Shown one piece after another: positions 1 to 6,634 of a stretch of DNA of 9,389 nucleotides. The translations under genes and the position numbers were made by a program. The DNA lies in contig CALYRP010000030.1 of assembly GCA_945483255.1 (NCBI GenBank), positions 1-9,389 on the forward strand, read 5' to 3'. Below the pieces are notes generated by a model. The model was not told where the DNA came from and searched no databases. It was given only the letters and a program-made list of their open reading frames with translations. The stretch is from an uncultured Pseudomonadota bacterium (GTDB lineage: Bacteria; Pseudomonadota; Alphaproteobacteria; Rs-D84). Within the stretch, counting starts at the first letter, position 1; every line of letters starts with the position of its first letter.

Positions 1-77
1 TCCTGCATGCACTCAGGAAGAGTGGGAGCAGTTGAAGGTGGACGTGACGAAGGGTTGTTGTTGGATATTGTGCTTCT

Positions 78-524
78 GTGTTCAATCACAAGGGTAAATG
101 GTGGCGTGAAACAATTCGTAATTTTATAACACCGAAAATGGTTCGTGATTTTTCGGGGCCTGTTATTAAATTACATAAACAAAATCGTTTCGGGTGGGCA
201 AAAGAACAGGTTGCCAAAGAAAAAAAATCCGGCAATAAAGTTGTTTTGATTTCTGCATCCCCAGATTATTTGGTGCCAGAATTGGTTGCCGATATGAAAT
301 TTGATGCTGTGATGTGTTCGCGTGTAAACAAAGAAAAACCATATAAATATGAATTTGTGTGTTGGGGGCCAAATAAAGTTGTCGCGTTGGATAATTGGGC
401 ATTGGAACATAAATATATCCCAAATGTAATTCGTTCATATTCAGACAGCATACACGATATGCCAATGATGGAAATTGCAAAAGAAAGGGTCTGGATTGAC
501 CCAAAAACAGGTATGCGTAAATAA
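78..524 (+). CDS. HAD superfamily (subfamily IB, SerB-like) hydrolase, 5' part missing
   Basis: The protein resembles the C-terminal part of a HAD-IB phosphatase. Numbering from GTG 78, motif II is the strand KVVLISAS (residues 54-61), the motif III lysine is probably K100 in GPNK, and motif IV is SDSIHDMP (122-129), the acidic DSxxDxP loop that binds Mg2+. The family's nucleophile motif I (DxDGT), expected several dozen residues before residue 1, is absent, so as drawn this could not be an active phosphatase. Upstream in the same frame the sequence is open only back to TGA at 45-47, and the first 60 bases are GC-richer than the rest. The gene is therefore either frameshifted or broken, or it continues in sequence misjoined or lost at the window edge. 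GTG 78 has no convincing ribosome site and is only the first possible start. The family call is solid. The substrate cannot be told: phosphoserine, another phosphomonoester or a lipid phosphate are all possible. Confidence 0.75.
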   Translation: MFNHKGKWWRETIRNFITPKMVRDFSGPVIKLHKQNRFGWAKEQVAKEKKSGNKVVLISASPDYLVPELVADMKFDAVMCSRVNKEKPYKYEFVCWGPNKVVALDNWALEHKYIPNVIRSYSDSIHDMPMMEIAKERVWIDPKTGMRK

Positions 525-552
525 TAAACAAACACCAGCGAGTTCTTTTTTT

Positions 553-581
553 TTGATTCTATACCTGAAATATGATATAAT
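553..581 (+). promoter_or_regulatory. Sigma70-type promoter with extended -10 for the secreted-protein operon
   Basis: TTGATT (553-558) is followed by a 17-base spacer and a perfect TATAAT (576-581). A TG at 573-574 makes an extended -10 (TGnTATAAT). A run of nine T (546-554) lies just upstream and could act as an AT-rich UP element. The predicted transcription start is near 588, which gives a leader of about 16 bases before ATG 604 that still contains the ribosome site. Confidence 0.75.
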
Positions 582-588
582 GCCAATC

Positions 589-600
589 AAAGGAAAGGGA
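589..600 (+). promoter_or_regulatory. Ribosome binding site for ATG 604
   Basis: The purine run AAAGGAAAGGGA ends three bases before ATG 604, with its AAGGA core (589-593) ten bases from it. This marks 604 as the intended start even though that frame is closed at 649 in this sequence. Neither GTG 674 nor any other in-frame codon has a comparable site. Confidence 0.6.
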
Positions 601-603
601 AAA

Positions 604-651
604 ATGTGTCAAAAACCGCAGAAACCTACACACACACACACACACGGGTAG
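604..651 (+). other. Short leader frame: ATG, (AC)9 tract, then TAG (OFF-phase start of the next gene)
   Basis: From ATG 604 the frame reads MCQKPQKPTHTHTHG and stops at TAG 649-651. The same region in the frame of the downstream gene is open from 581 but contains no ATG, GTG or TTG before GTG 674. With one extra AC unit, ATG 604 enters the downstream frame. A second overlapping start, GTG 606 (within ATGTG), reads the third frame to TAG 669-671; it would join the gene with one AC unit fewer. I interpret this as the 5' end of the secreted-protein gene caught out of frame, not as a separate peptide gene. Confidence 0.65.
628..645 (+). repeat. (AC)9 dinucleotide microsatellite inside the 5' coding region
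   Basis: Positions 628-645 are nine perfect AC units. A repeat of this length is unusual in bacterial coding sequence, and it lies between the best start codon and the hydrophobic core of a signal peptide. Dinucleotide tracts slip during replication, and each two-base change shifts the frame. From ATG 604, 7, 10 or 13 units give the full protein; 8, 9, 11 or 12 do not. Confidence 0.9.
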
Positions 652-673
652 TTTTTGCTGTGCATTTTTAGGT

Positions 674-1609
674 GTGTTTTTTACTGGTTTAATTTCTTTT
701 AGTTTGAATACCGCGTTTGCAGAGGCCCTTGATTTAAACACGGCCCTGCAAAATACATATCGTGCATGTGCTGATATTGATGATAATTTACATGATTTAA
801 AGGTTTTGGCTGGGGTAAATACCGCGGTAACCGCGGTTGGAACAGGACTTGGTGTTGGTGCAACGGCAACAGGGTTTGTAAAACAAAAAACCGATAAAGA
901 AATTGAAGAATTAGAGAAAATATTAAAAGAAATAGAAGAAAATTCTGCAAAATATACAGGCACCGAACCAGATGCAAACCAACGAAGTGCATTTTTAACA
1001 GAATTTAATAATATCTATAATACAGCGGTTAAAGATAAAGCGACTGCACAACAACAGATTGATGATTTAACTAAACAATCTAAAACCCTTGGTAATTGGC
1101 GAACTGGATTATTGGCTGGTAATACCGCAACTAATATCGCAGGTGCTATAATTTCCAGTAAAACAATCAATAAAGACGATATTCAGGGACAAATTGATAA
1201 TTGTATATCCGCAACCAAAGATTTGAATAACGCAATATTGGCTGCGAAATTGTCAGGTGAAGATATCAGTGAAGCCCAAAGTATATATAAAGCATGTCGT
1301 GAATATGAATATGTGGATATAAGTCCAATCAACAAACGCGGAACTGGTGCGATGGTTGCATCATCCATTGGTGCGGTTACCGGTGGTATTGGCACTATAA
1401 CCAGTGGTGTTGCAAACAGTGACAAGATTAGAAACGACAACAGTGATGCTGGTAAAAAGAAAGAAAAAGATTTAAATACTGCATCCAATGTATTATCAAT
1501 TGGGGCAACGGCGGCATCTGCAACGACAACGGTGTTCAACGCAACCCAAATCGCAGCAATAAAGAAAGTTGCAAAAGTATCAGAATCTTGCACAGGAGTG
1601 TTAAAATGA
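674..1609 (+). CDS. Secreted glycine-zipper protein with duplicated module; likely phase-variable start
   Basis: I do not recognise a named family. The open frame begins at GTG 674, but the true start is probably ATG 604, out of frame here because of the (AC)9 tract; an in-frame version would be 335 residues. Residues 2-16 continue a signal peptide ending in AFA before EALD, so export to the periplasm or surface is likely. The mature part looks like two copies of one module. Each has YxAC (C32; C208), a Gly/Ala-rich hydrophobic segment (45-69; 223-247), a charged linker (70-135, strongly coiled-coil-like; 248-266), a second Ala/Gly hydrophobic segment (143-160; 267-296) and a cysteine (C177; C306). 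The only cysteines after the signal are these four, suggesting one disulfide per module. Glycine-zipper segments can pack in membranes or form oligomers; a pore or membrane-active role is inference. The stop overlaps the next start (ATGA, 1606-1609), so the two products probably act together. Confidence 0.8.
   Translation: MFFTGLISFSLNTAFAEALDLNTALQNTYRACADIDDNLHDLKVLAGVNTAVTAVGTGLGVGATATGFVKQKTDKEIEELEKILKEIEENSAKYTGTEPDANQRSAFLTEFNNIYNTAVKDKATAQQQIDDLTKQSKTLGNWRTGLLAGNTATNIAGAIISSKTINKDDIQGQIDNCISATKDLNNAILAAKLSGEDISEAQSIYKACREYEYVDISPINKRGTGAMVASSIGAVTGGIGTITSGVANSDKIRNDNSDAGKKKEKDLNTASNVLSIGATAASATTTVFNATQIAAIKKVAKVSESCTGVLK
1594..1598 (+). promoter_or_regulatory. Ribosome binding site AGGAG deciding the start at ATG 1606
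   Basis: AGGAG lies seven bases before ATG 1606, inside the end of the preceding gene. It favours ATG 1606, which begins directly with a Lys-Lys signal peptide, over TTG 1588, which would add MHRSVK and has no ribosome site. Confidence 0.8.
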
Positions 1610-4600
1610 TAAAGAAAATACTCTGTGCATTTTTAATGATAATGGTTTCAGGAATTGCCAACGCAAATATCCATATTGACGGTAAAATCGTCAGTAAAAT
1701 AGCATTGGAACACATAGATAGCGACCACCAGGTTTCTGCATTACAAGAATACAATATTCAGTTAAAAGCAACTGGCAATTATACAATGTCTGCGGCGGGT
1801 CTTTACAAAGTATGCACAGCAGCGGGCTGGGATATTGCAACACCAGAAGGCAAAACAAAATGTGATAATTTTGTAAAGGCACTGGTTGCAGAATCAGACT
1901 ATAAATATTATGAAGTTTGTGGAAAAGACAAAGGCAAATCTGGTGGTACAGAATATTGTATTGATAATGTGTTTTATCATTGGTATACAGTTGCAGACAC
2001 ACAGGTCACGATGCTTCAAGCTGATGGTTTATGTAAAGAATATATTCGTGTGAATTCACAGAAATATAATAATGACGAAATAGAATGTAGCAATAAATCA
2101 CGACCTGGCACAGTAAACCCTAAAAACGACTATGTAAAATGCACATCTAAATTAAAACCAATATATTATGAATTCAAATTTGATGATGTGGTTGAATCAA
2201 AGGATATAAATATAACCGCCAGTACAGAGAAAGCAATTTGTGAAATGCATGGCGTTGATTATATCTATGCAACTTCGTCCCAAACATCTACATTTTCAAC
2301 AAATATAACTTTTTATCCAGCAAAATGTAAAACGTCTGATGCAAATCTGTGTGCCAAGATAAATGAAAGTATGAAAAGGTTTGGATATACAACAAAAATC
2401 CAAAATAATGAATGTGTTATATCTGAAAACACAATACATTCAGAATCACAATTAAGAACAGCATTTGGTATCGATAATTTACGTTTTAAAACAGGCTACC
2501 AATTATCATCGTATGCCAATATGCGTAAACAATTGTGTGAATATATCACAAAGAATGCAAATACCAATATTACAAGTTGCGAATGTAATTATAACAGAAC
2601 ACAACTAAACAAAGGTAATGGTGTTGTCGATGATGTTTTAACATGCTATGCCAACGGACAACCAATCGATTTCTTGTTTGATGATTTAAGTGAACACAGT
2701 AAAAGCGTAAAAGAAGGCAATATGGAAGCCTTTGCATGTTCTGTTCTTGGCGGAGAATATCAAGGCAAAACATGTTTCACCCCAGATAAAAAACTTTGTG
2801 AACAAATTGCAGCCGCCACATTATCAGAATGTCCAGAATGTGCAAAAGCATATTATGATGACACATTAAAGTCATGTGTTTTGCCAAATGCAACAAAAGC
2901 AAACGAACACCAAAAGAAAGTAAATATTGGTTTGATAGTTGGTGGTGCTGTTGTTGGTGCAGGTATAATAATATATACTGGTGGAACTGGTTTTGCAGCG
3001 GTTGCAATTACTCTGGAAACCGTTGGTGCAGGTATGGAATTGGGTGCACAAATACATATTGACGGTGTCGCCGATGAATTCTTTATGAAAGCAAACAATT
3101 GTAATGATGCAACCTGTGCAGAAAGCATATTAAAAGAATTCTTTCAATATCTGTCACGAATGACAAACGATTTGCAATCTGGTGAATTAAATGGAATAGA
3201 ATCACAAATGGTTCGATTGATAGGTTTATTACCAGATGATTCACAATTTTTGATAGACGTGGTTGCAGGTTGTTATGAAGACAATGGTGATAATTTTGAT
3301 ATATCCAAATGTGATGATGCTGTATGGAATAACGATCAAATAATAAGGGCTGTTGGTATAGGATTGCAATTTACATCAGTATTTGCTTCTGTGGGTAAAT
3401 GGGTCTTGGGTGCAGGACGTGTCCAAAAGATAGCAAGCAAAACACCAGGGTTAACAAAAGCATTAAGTAAAAAAATACCGGGTGTAAAACAACAAATAAT
3501 CACTAAAACTACTAAAGGGAAACCTGTAAAACTTTCAAATGGTAAAGATTTTGTGATTCCAAAAGGAATGTTATCTGAAGACGCTAATAATACAATATTA
3601 AAACTTGCGAAGAGAAAATTAGATTGGGGTGGCTCTTCTTTTGATGAAATATACAAAGGATATTTGGCTGGTGGACCATACCCTGCATCTTGGCGTACAT
3701 CAGATTTAACACAGAGAGAGCTGGATATTTTAAATCAAGCTATTGCAAAAGATGGTAATAAATTAATAGATGACGGAAAGGGTTATTTGATATTTACCCA
3801 CAATACTGGGACGCTTTCAGTTAAACCTTCTATCGCTAAAGCTATGGAGAGATTTGATAACTATGGTAAAGGGTTCTTAGAAACATGGAAATATGATATA
3901 GACGCAACTGCTAATACATGGGAAGAAGTGTTGCGAAAATGGAACCTGCCATCTGATGCTTCTGACGATATTATAGAAAACACATATAGAAGAATGTTAG
4001 AAGATTTGAACCTTTATGATACAAGAGGTGATTCTCGTATAGCAAGTAATCAAGCAGATTTAATAGCTTCGGTAAAGAATGATTATGAAAAGATTAAGAA
4101 AACCAAACCAAATTTTGGTAAGGTTGTAACTGGTGCTAGAACAATAGTATCTGAACAATTATATAACGCAGGAAAGGCGTATATAGATAACGAACAAGTA
4201 ATGGCTCGCCAAGTTGGTCTTTCTATCAGTAAAGATTCAGAACTTATGCGTTTTGAAACAAAGTATCTTGATGAAATTGCTAAAGCTAGAAATAATACAG
4301 ATGTGGAAAACGCTTGGCGTAAATATCATCAAAACGTTGTAAATCATTTGGCATCAAAATTTAATGAATCACGCACATTGCAAATTGCGAGACAAAGACA
4401 AGACATGTATATTGATATAATAGCGTCTGACCCAGATTTATCATATATGGCATTAAGTTGGAAAGAATTGTCCGGGAGTCAAAAACAAGATTTTTTAAGA
4501 AAGCTATTGGAAAGGTCTAACCAAAGACTGTGTAGTGGTGGTTCTTGTAGTTTATCGTTATCAAACGGTCTTGGTGGTGCTACAGATTATATGCGTGGGG

Positions 4601-5622
4601 GAAACATAAAAATTGGTTTGGCAGGCGGAAGTGTGAGAAGTTCCAATGGCTGTACAAAAGTGATAAGACCTAACGATAATTTAAATGATGCTATATTGGC
4701 GTTTGCACACGAACATGGACACAGTATAACGTTAAATAGCCCTCACAACAGTTCTATAGACCCAGATTTAATTGGAATGGCTATAGTGCATAATGAAGAT
4801 GATACCGGTAGAACTTTCACTCGTATTTCTGCTAATTCGGGAAATTATGCTAATCAGATTACAGAAAAAGAAGGACTTTTAATAGGTGATGCTGTTGGTG
4901 ATGATTTTGAAAGAAAACTGATGCAAAGAATTGAACAATCTGGTGTTAAAGCTACAAAAACTAGTGGTATAACCATAGATAAAGTTGTTGATGAATTATG
5001 GGATTCAACAGGTTATAACGCTTCTATAACACAAGCGGCAGATGATTTTGAATTGTTGTCAGAAAAGTTTGGTATACAACAATATTTTGGTTCTTATGAA
5101 CCAAGAAATCTTGATGAAGCAACTCAAATGTTACGCAGGATTCAAGATCAGTTGGATGATACAGAACAAATTTTAGACAAATATGCAAATGAATTAGGAG
5201 AGACAGACGACTATTTTCGTACGAGAAACATTTTTGAACAAGACAAAGATATCGCAGAAGATTATATCAGACATTTAAACGATTATGTAAAAAGGGGAGG
5301 TTTTGGTATAGAAGGTGTGGTTTCTGAATTGTCAGAAAGAGTAGGATATGAAGCTATGGAATTAACTCCTGCAAAAAGATTTGGAATTATACAAGAATTT
5401 GGTGGAGAAGATCCTTTTTATAGAGAAGATGCTGTAGCACGTTTACAAAGAGTAGAAGATATATTGGAAGACACAAAAAGAGTTTTATCTAAACATATTG
5501 ATGATTTCAAAAATGTTGATGATTGGGATAGGCTGTTGTATACATTCAAAGAAGATGAAGAATGGGCAGAAAACTATATGTGGTATTTAAGAGATTGGAT
5601 AAGAATAAATGATTCTCTTTAA
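1606..5622 (+). CDS. Large secreted multidomain protein with HEHGH zinc-metallopeptidase motif and C-terminal tandem repeats
   Basis: 1338 residues from ATG 1606; I do not recognise the whole protein. Residues 1-21 form a signal peptide (MIKKILCAF... ending in NANA, before IHID). Residues 70-424 carry about 21 cysteines, often as paired short loops (C70/C86, C409/C412), which suggests a disulfide-rich extracytoplasmic region. Residues 442-469 are a Gly-rich hydrophobic stretch able to span a membrane, and a second hydrophobic segment lies at about 580-605. Residues 771-832 weakly resemble a J domain without HPD. At 1035-1039 HEHGH is preceded by the hydrophobic ILAFA, matching the gluzincin HExxH helix (H1035 and H1039 as zinc ligands, E1036 catalytic). 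E1089, in a later helix EKEGLLIGDAVGDDF, is a plausible third ligand. Residues 1124-1338 are two repeats of about 105. Alanine and arginine codon use changes near residue 640. A secreted peptidase or toxin-like effector is my inference; no immunity gene follows, since the next gene is on the other strand. Confidence 0.85.
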   Translation: MIKKILCAFLMIMVSGIANANIHIDGKIVSKIALEHIDSDHQVSALQEYNIQLKATGNYTMSAAGLYKVCTAAGWDIATPEGKTKCDNFVKALVAESDYKYYEVCGKDKGKSGGTEYCIDNVFYHWYTVADTQVTMLQADGLCKEYIRVNSQKYNNDEIECSNKSRPGTVNPKNDYVKCTSKLKPIYYEFKFDDVVESKDINITASTEKAICEMHGVDYIYATSSQTSTFSTNITFYPAKCKTSDANLCAKINESMKRFGYTTKIQNNECVISENTIHSESQLRTAFGIDNLRFKTGYQLSSYANMRKQLCEYITKNANTNITSCECNYNRTQLNKGNGVVDDVLTCYANGQPIDFLFDDLSEHSKSVKEGNMEAFACSVLGGEYQGKTCFTPDKKLCEQIAAATLSECPECAKAYYDDTLKSCVLPNATKANEHQKKVNIGLIVGGAVVGAGIIIYTGGTGFAAVAITLETVGAGMELGAQIHIDGVADEFFMKANNCNDATCAESILKEFFQYLSRMTNDLQSGELNGIESQMVRLIGLLPDDSQFLIDVVAGCYEDNGDNFDISKCDDAVWNNDQIIRAVGIGLQFTSVFASVGKWVLGAGRVQKIASKTPGLTKALSKKIPGVKQQIITKTTKGKPVKLSNGKDFVIPKGMLSEDANNTILKLAKRKLDWGGSSFDEIYKGYLAGGPYPASWRTSDLTQRELDILNQAIAKDGNKLIDDGKGYLIFTHNTGTLSVKPSIAKAMERFDNYGKGFLETWKYDIDATANTWEEVLRKWNLPSDASDDIIENTYRRMLEDLNLYDTRGDSRIASNQADLIASVKNDYEKIKKTKPNFGKVVTGARTIVSEQLYNAGKAYIDNEQVMARQVGLSISKDSELMRFETKYLDEIAKARNNTDVENAWRKYHQNVVNHLASKFNESRTLQIARQRQDMYIDIIASDPDLSYMALSWKELSGSQKQDFLRKLLERSNQRLCSGGSCSLSLSNGLGGATDYMRGGNIKIGLAGGSVRSSNGCTKVIRPNDNLNDAILAFAHEHGHSITLNSPHNSSIDPDLIGMAIVHNEDDTGRTFTRISANSGNYANQITEKEGLLIGDAVGDDFERKLMQRIEQSGVKATKTSGITIDKVVDELWDSTGYNASITQAADDFELLSEKFGIQQYFGSYEPRNLDEATQMLRRIQDQLDDTEQILDKYANELGETDDYFRTRNIFEQDKDIAEDYIRHLNDYVKRGGFGIEGVVSELSERVGYEAMELTPAKRFGIIQEFGGEDPFYREDAVARLQRVEDILEDTKRVLSKHIDDFKNVDDWDRLLYTFKEDEEWAENYMWYLRDWIRINDSL
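4687..5052 (+). other. Metallopeptidase-like domain within the large secreted protein
   Basis: CAC-GAA-CAT-GGA-CAC at 4708-4722 encodes H1035-E-H-G-H1039 within a hydrophobic helix (ILAFAHEHGHSI). The order Cys-containing strands, HExxH, then about 50 residues later an acidic helix containing E1089 is the usual layout of gluzincin zinc peptidases. The helix with E1089 and the downstream DDFERKLM loosely recalls the M78 (ImmA/IrrE-like) arrangement. That exact family is uncertain; the zinc site itself is fairly convincing. Confidence 0.6.
4975..5619 (+). repeat. Two diverged tandem protein repeats of about 105 residues
   Basis: Unit 1 (residues 1124-1232, bases 4975-5301) and unit 2 (1235-1338, bases 5308-5619) align throughout: IDKVVDELWDSTGY with IEGVVSELSERVGY, FGIQQYFG with FGIIQEFG, LDEATQMLRRIQDQLDDT with REDAVARLQRVEDILEDT, and FEQDKDIAEDYIRHLNDY with FKEDEEWAENYMWYLRDW. 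The offset is 111 residues at the start and 104 after a seven-residue indel. The units are acidic and helical with heptad-like spacing, suggesting a binding or oligomerisation module. Confidence 0.85.
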
Positions 5623-5695
5623 CACCCCCATAACAACGAAATGATTCTAAACGGAAAAGGATGCACCCGAAACCAAAATCGCTTTCTGTAGTGTC
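5623..5695. other. Convergent intergenic spacer, no clear terminator
   Basis: These 73 bases separate the ends of the large secreted gene and rmuC. I see only weak complementarity (GGATGCAC with GTGTCC) and no hairpin followed by a T run on either strand, so termination here is either factor-dependent or not visible. Confidence 0.5.
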
Positions 5696-6574
5696 CTAAT
5701 CTTCCCCGAAATCCATGTCGCGTAATTTTTCAGCCCTTGGGGTGATTTTGGATATAGATGTTTGGATTTGTTCGATATCACTTTGCGCAGATGCAAAATG
5801 TTGTGATACCTTGCCGGTTCTTTCATTAAGGCGCGAAAGGTCGGTTAACAATAATTCCAATTCGCGTTTTATTTTGCCCGCAACGCGTTTGATTTTTATG
5901 TCTGAAAGGACGGCACGGATTGTGTTTAATGTTGCCCATAATGTCGCAGGTGACACGATAAAGACCTTTTTATGTGCGGCATATTCAATTGTGTTTGGAA
6001 ATTGTTGATGTAATTCCATAAATATCGATTCTGATGCAACAAACATCATCGCGCTTTCCGCTGAAACACCCGGTATAATATATTTTTCCGCAATCGCATC
6101 AATGTGTTTACGAACATCAATTTCAAATTGCTTTTTTGCGCCGATATCGTTTTTGTTTTCTAATATTCGGTTATAACTTTCCAATGGGAATTTACTGTCG
6201 ATAATCATATCGCCTGGTGGATATGGTAATCTGATGATGCAATCTGGGCGAACCCCGGTGGAAAGAACCTTTTGAAATTCGTATGTTTCAGGTGGCATTA
6301 TGTCGCGCACTATATCCGCCAATTGACGTTCGCCAAATGTGCCGCGCGCCTGTTTATTGCCCATTAAGATATCTTTGAAATTCGCAATATCCGATGAAAT
6401 ATTCTTTAATTCAACCGCATTTTGAGAAAGCATCCCCAATCTTTCCGCCAATCTTTCACGCAGGCGCGCATTGTCTTCGCGGATTGATGATAAATCAACA
6501 GTCTGTTTGCGAAACACCAACACCAAAAGCAGCGCTACAATAATAATCAAAAGACCGAAAATATAAGTTGTCAT
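5696..6574 (-). CDS. rmuC: DNA recombination protein RmuC
   Basis: RmuC family proteins (restriction-endonuclease-like fold) limit inversions and rearrangements at repeats in E. coli. The 292-residue protein has an N-terminal membrane anchor (about 3-21, YIFGLLIIIVALLLVLVF), a predicted coiled coil (about 25-65), then the conserved RmuC core. The core motifs are GTFGERQL (78-85), RPDCIIRLP (109-117 region), IDSKFPLESYNR (115-126), a helix around SAESAMMFVASESIF, and SPATLWATLNTIR (198-210). It is much shorter than the roughly 475 residues of E. coli RmuC because the anchor-to-core coiled coil is short. ATG 6574 is preceded by AAGGAA about seven bases upstream on the minus strand. It is divergent from def with its own promoter and ends 73 bases from the convergent large secreted gene. 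The family call is firm. Confidence 0.95.
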   Translation of the reverse strand: MTTYIFGLLIIIVALLLVLVFRKQTVDLSSIREDNARLRERLAERLGMLSQNAVELKNISSDIANFKDILMGNKQARGTFGERQLADIVRDIMPPETYEFQKVLSTGVRPDCIIRLPYPPGDMIIDSKFPLESYNRILENKNDIGAKKQFEIDVRKHIDAIAEKYIIPGVSAESAMMFVASESIFMELHQQFPNTIEYAAHKKVFIVSPATLWATLNTIRAVLSDIKIKRVAGKIKRELELLLTDLSRLNERTGKVSQHFASAQSDIEQIQTSISKITPRAEKLRDMDFGED

Positions 6575-6604
6575 TTGAAATTCCTTTGCTAATATTTATA
6601 TAAA
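6575..6604 (+). promoter_or_regulatory. Promoter for the def-fmt-orf99-truA cluster
   Basis: TTGAAA (6575-6580) abuts the rmuC start codon; after 18 bases comes TATAAA (6599-6604). The predicted start near 6611 keeps the AAAAAGG ribosome site (6611-6617) at the very 5' end of the message. The leader is about 15 bases, similar to that predicted for the secreted-protein operon. Confidence 0.5.
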
Positions 6605-6605
6605 G

Positions 6606-6634
6606 ATTATAAAAAGGTTTTGTATATGTTGCAA
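6606..6634 (-). promoter_or_regulatory. Promoter for rmuC
   Basis: On the minus strand, TTGCAA (6634-6629) is followed by a 17-base spacer and a perfect TATAAT (6611-6606). The predicted start is near 6599, giving a leader of about 25 bases before the rmuC ATG that includes its ribosome site. The -35 overlaps the first codons of def. Confidence 0.6.

Noticed and set aside
1..45. TQEEWEQL in frame 2, resembling a eukaryotic KRAB box segment
   Set aside because: Eight residues are too few, and the sequence after them does not follow KRAB; kept only as part of the odd-edge observation.
525..560. Possible terminator after the HAD gene (nine-T run at 546-554)
   Set aside because: No stable hairpin precedes the T run; only a three-base stem is possible. 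The run more likely belongs to the promoter region downstream.
821..837. Two copies of the palindrome ACCGCGGT, nine bases apart
   Set aside because: They encode Thr-Ala-Val twice in frame within a Gly/Ala-rich segment, so codon repetition explains them; no operator context.
1588..1605. Upstream TTG start of the large protein
   Set aside because: No ribosome site, and it would put extra residues before a well-formed signal peptide; AGGAG points to ATG 1606.
3053..3069. IHIDG occurring twice in the large protein (after the signal peptide and near residue 484)
   Set aside because: Five residues only, with no similarity around them; likely chance.
6586..6613. Alternative def promoter TTGCTA-16-TATAAA
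   Set aside because: It would start transcription near 6620 and leave out the AAAAAGG ribosome site; the pair TTGAAA/TATAAA fits better.
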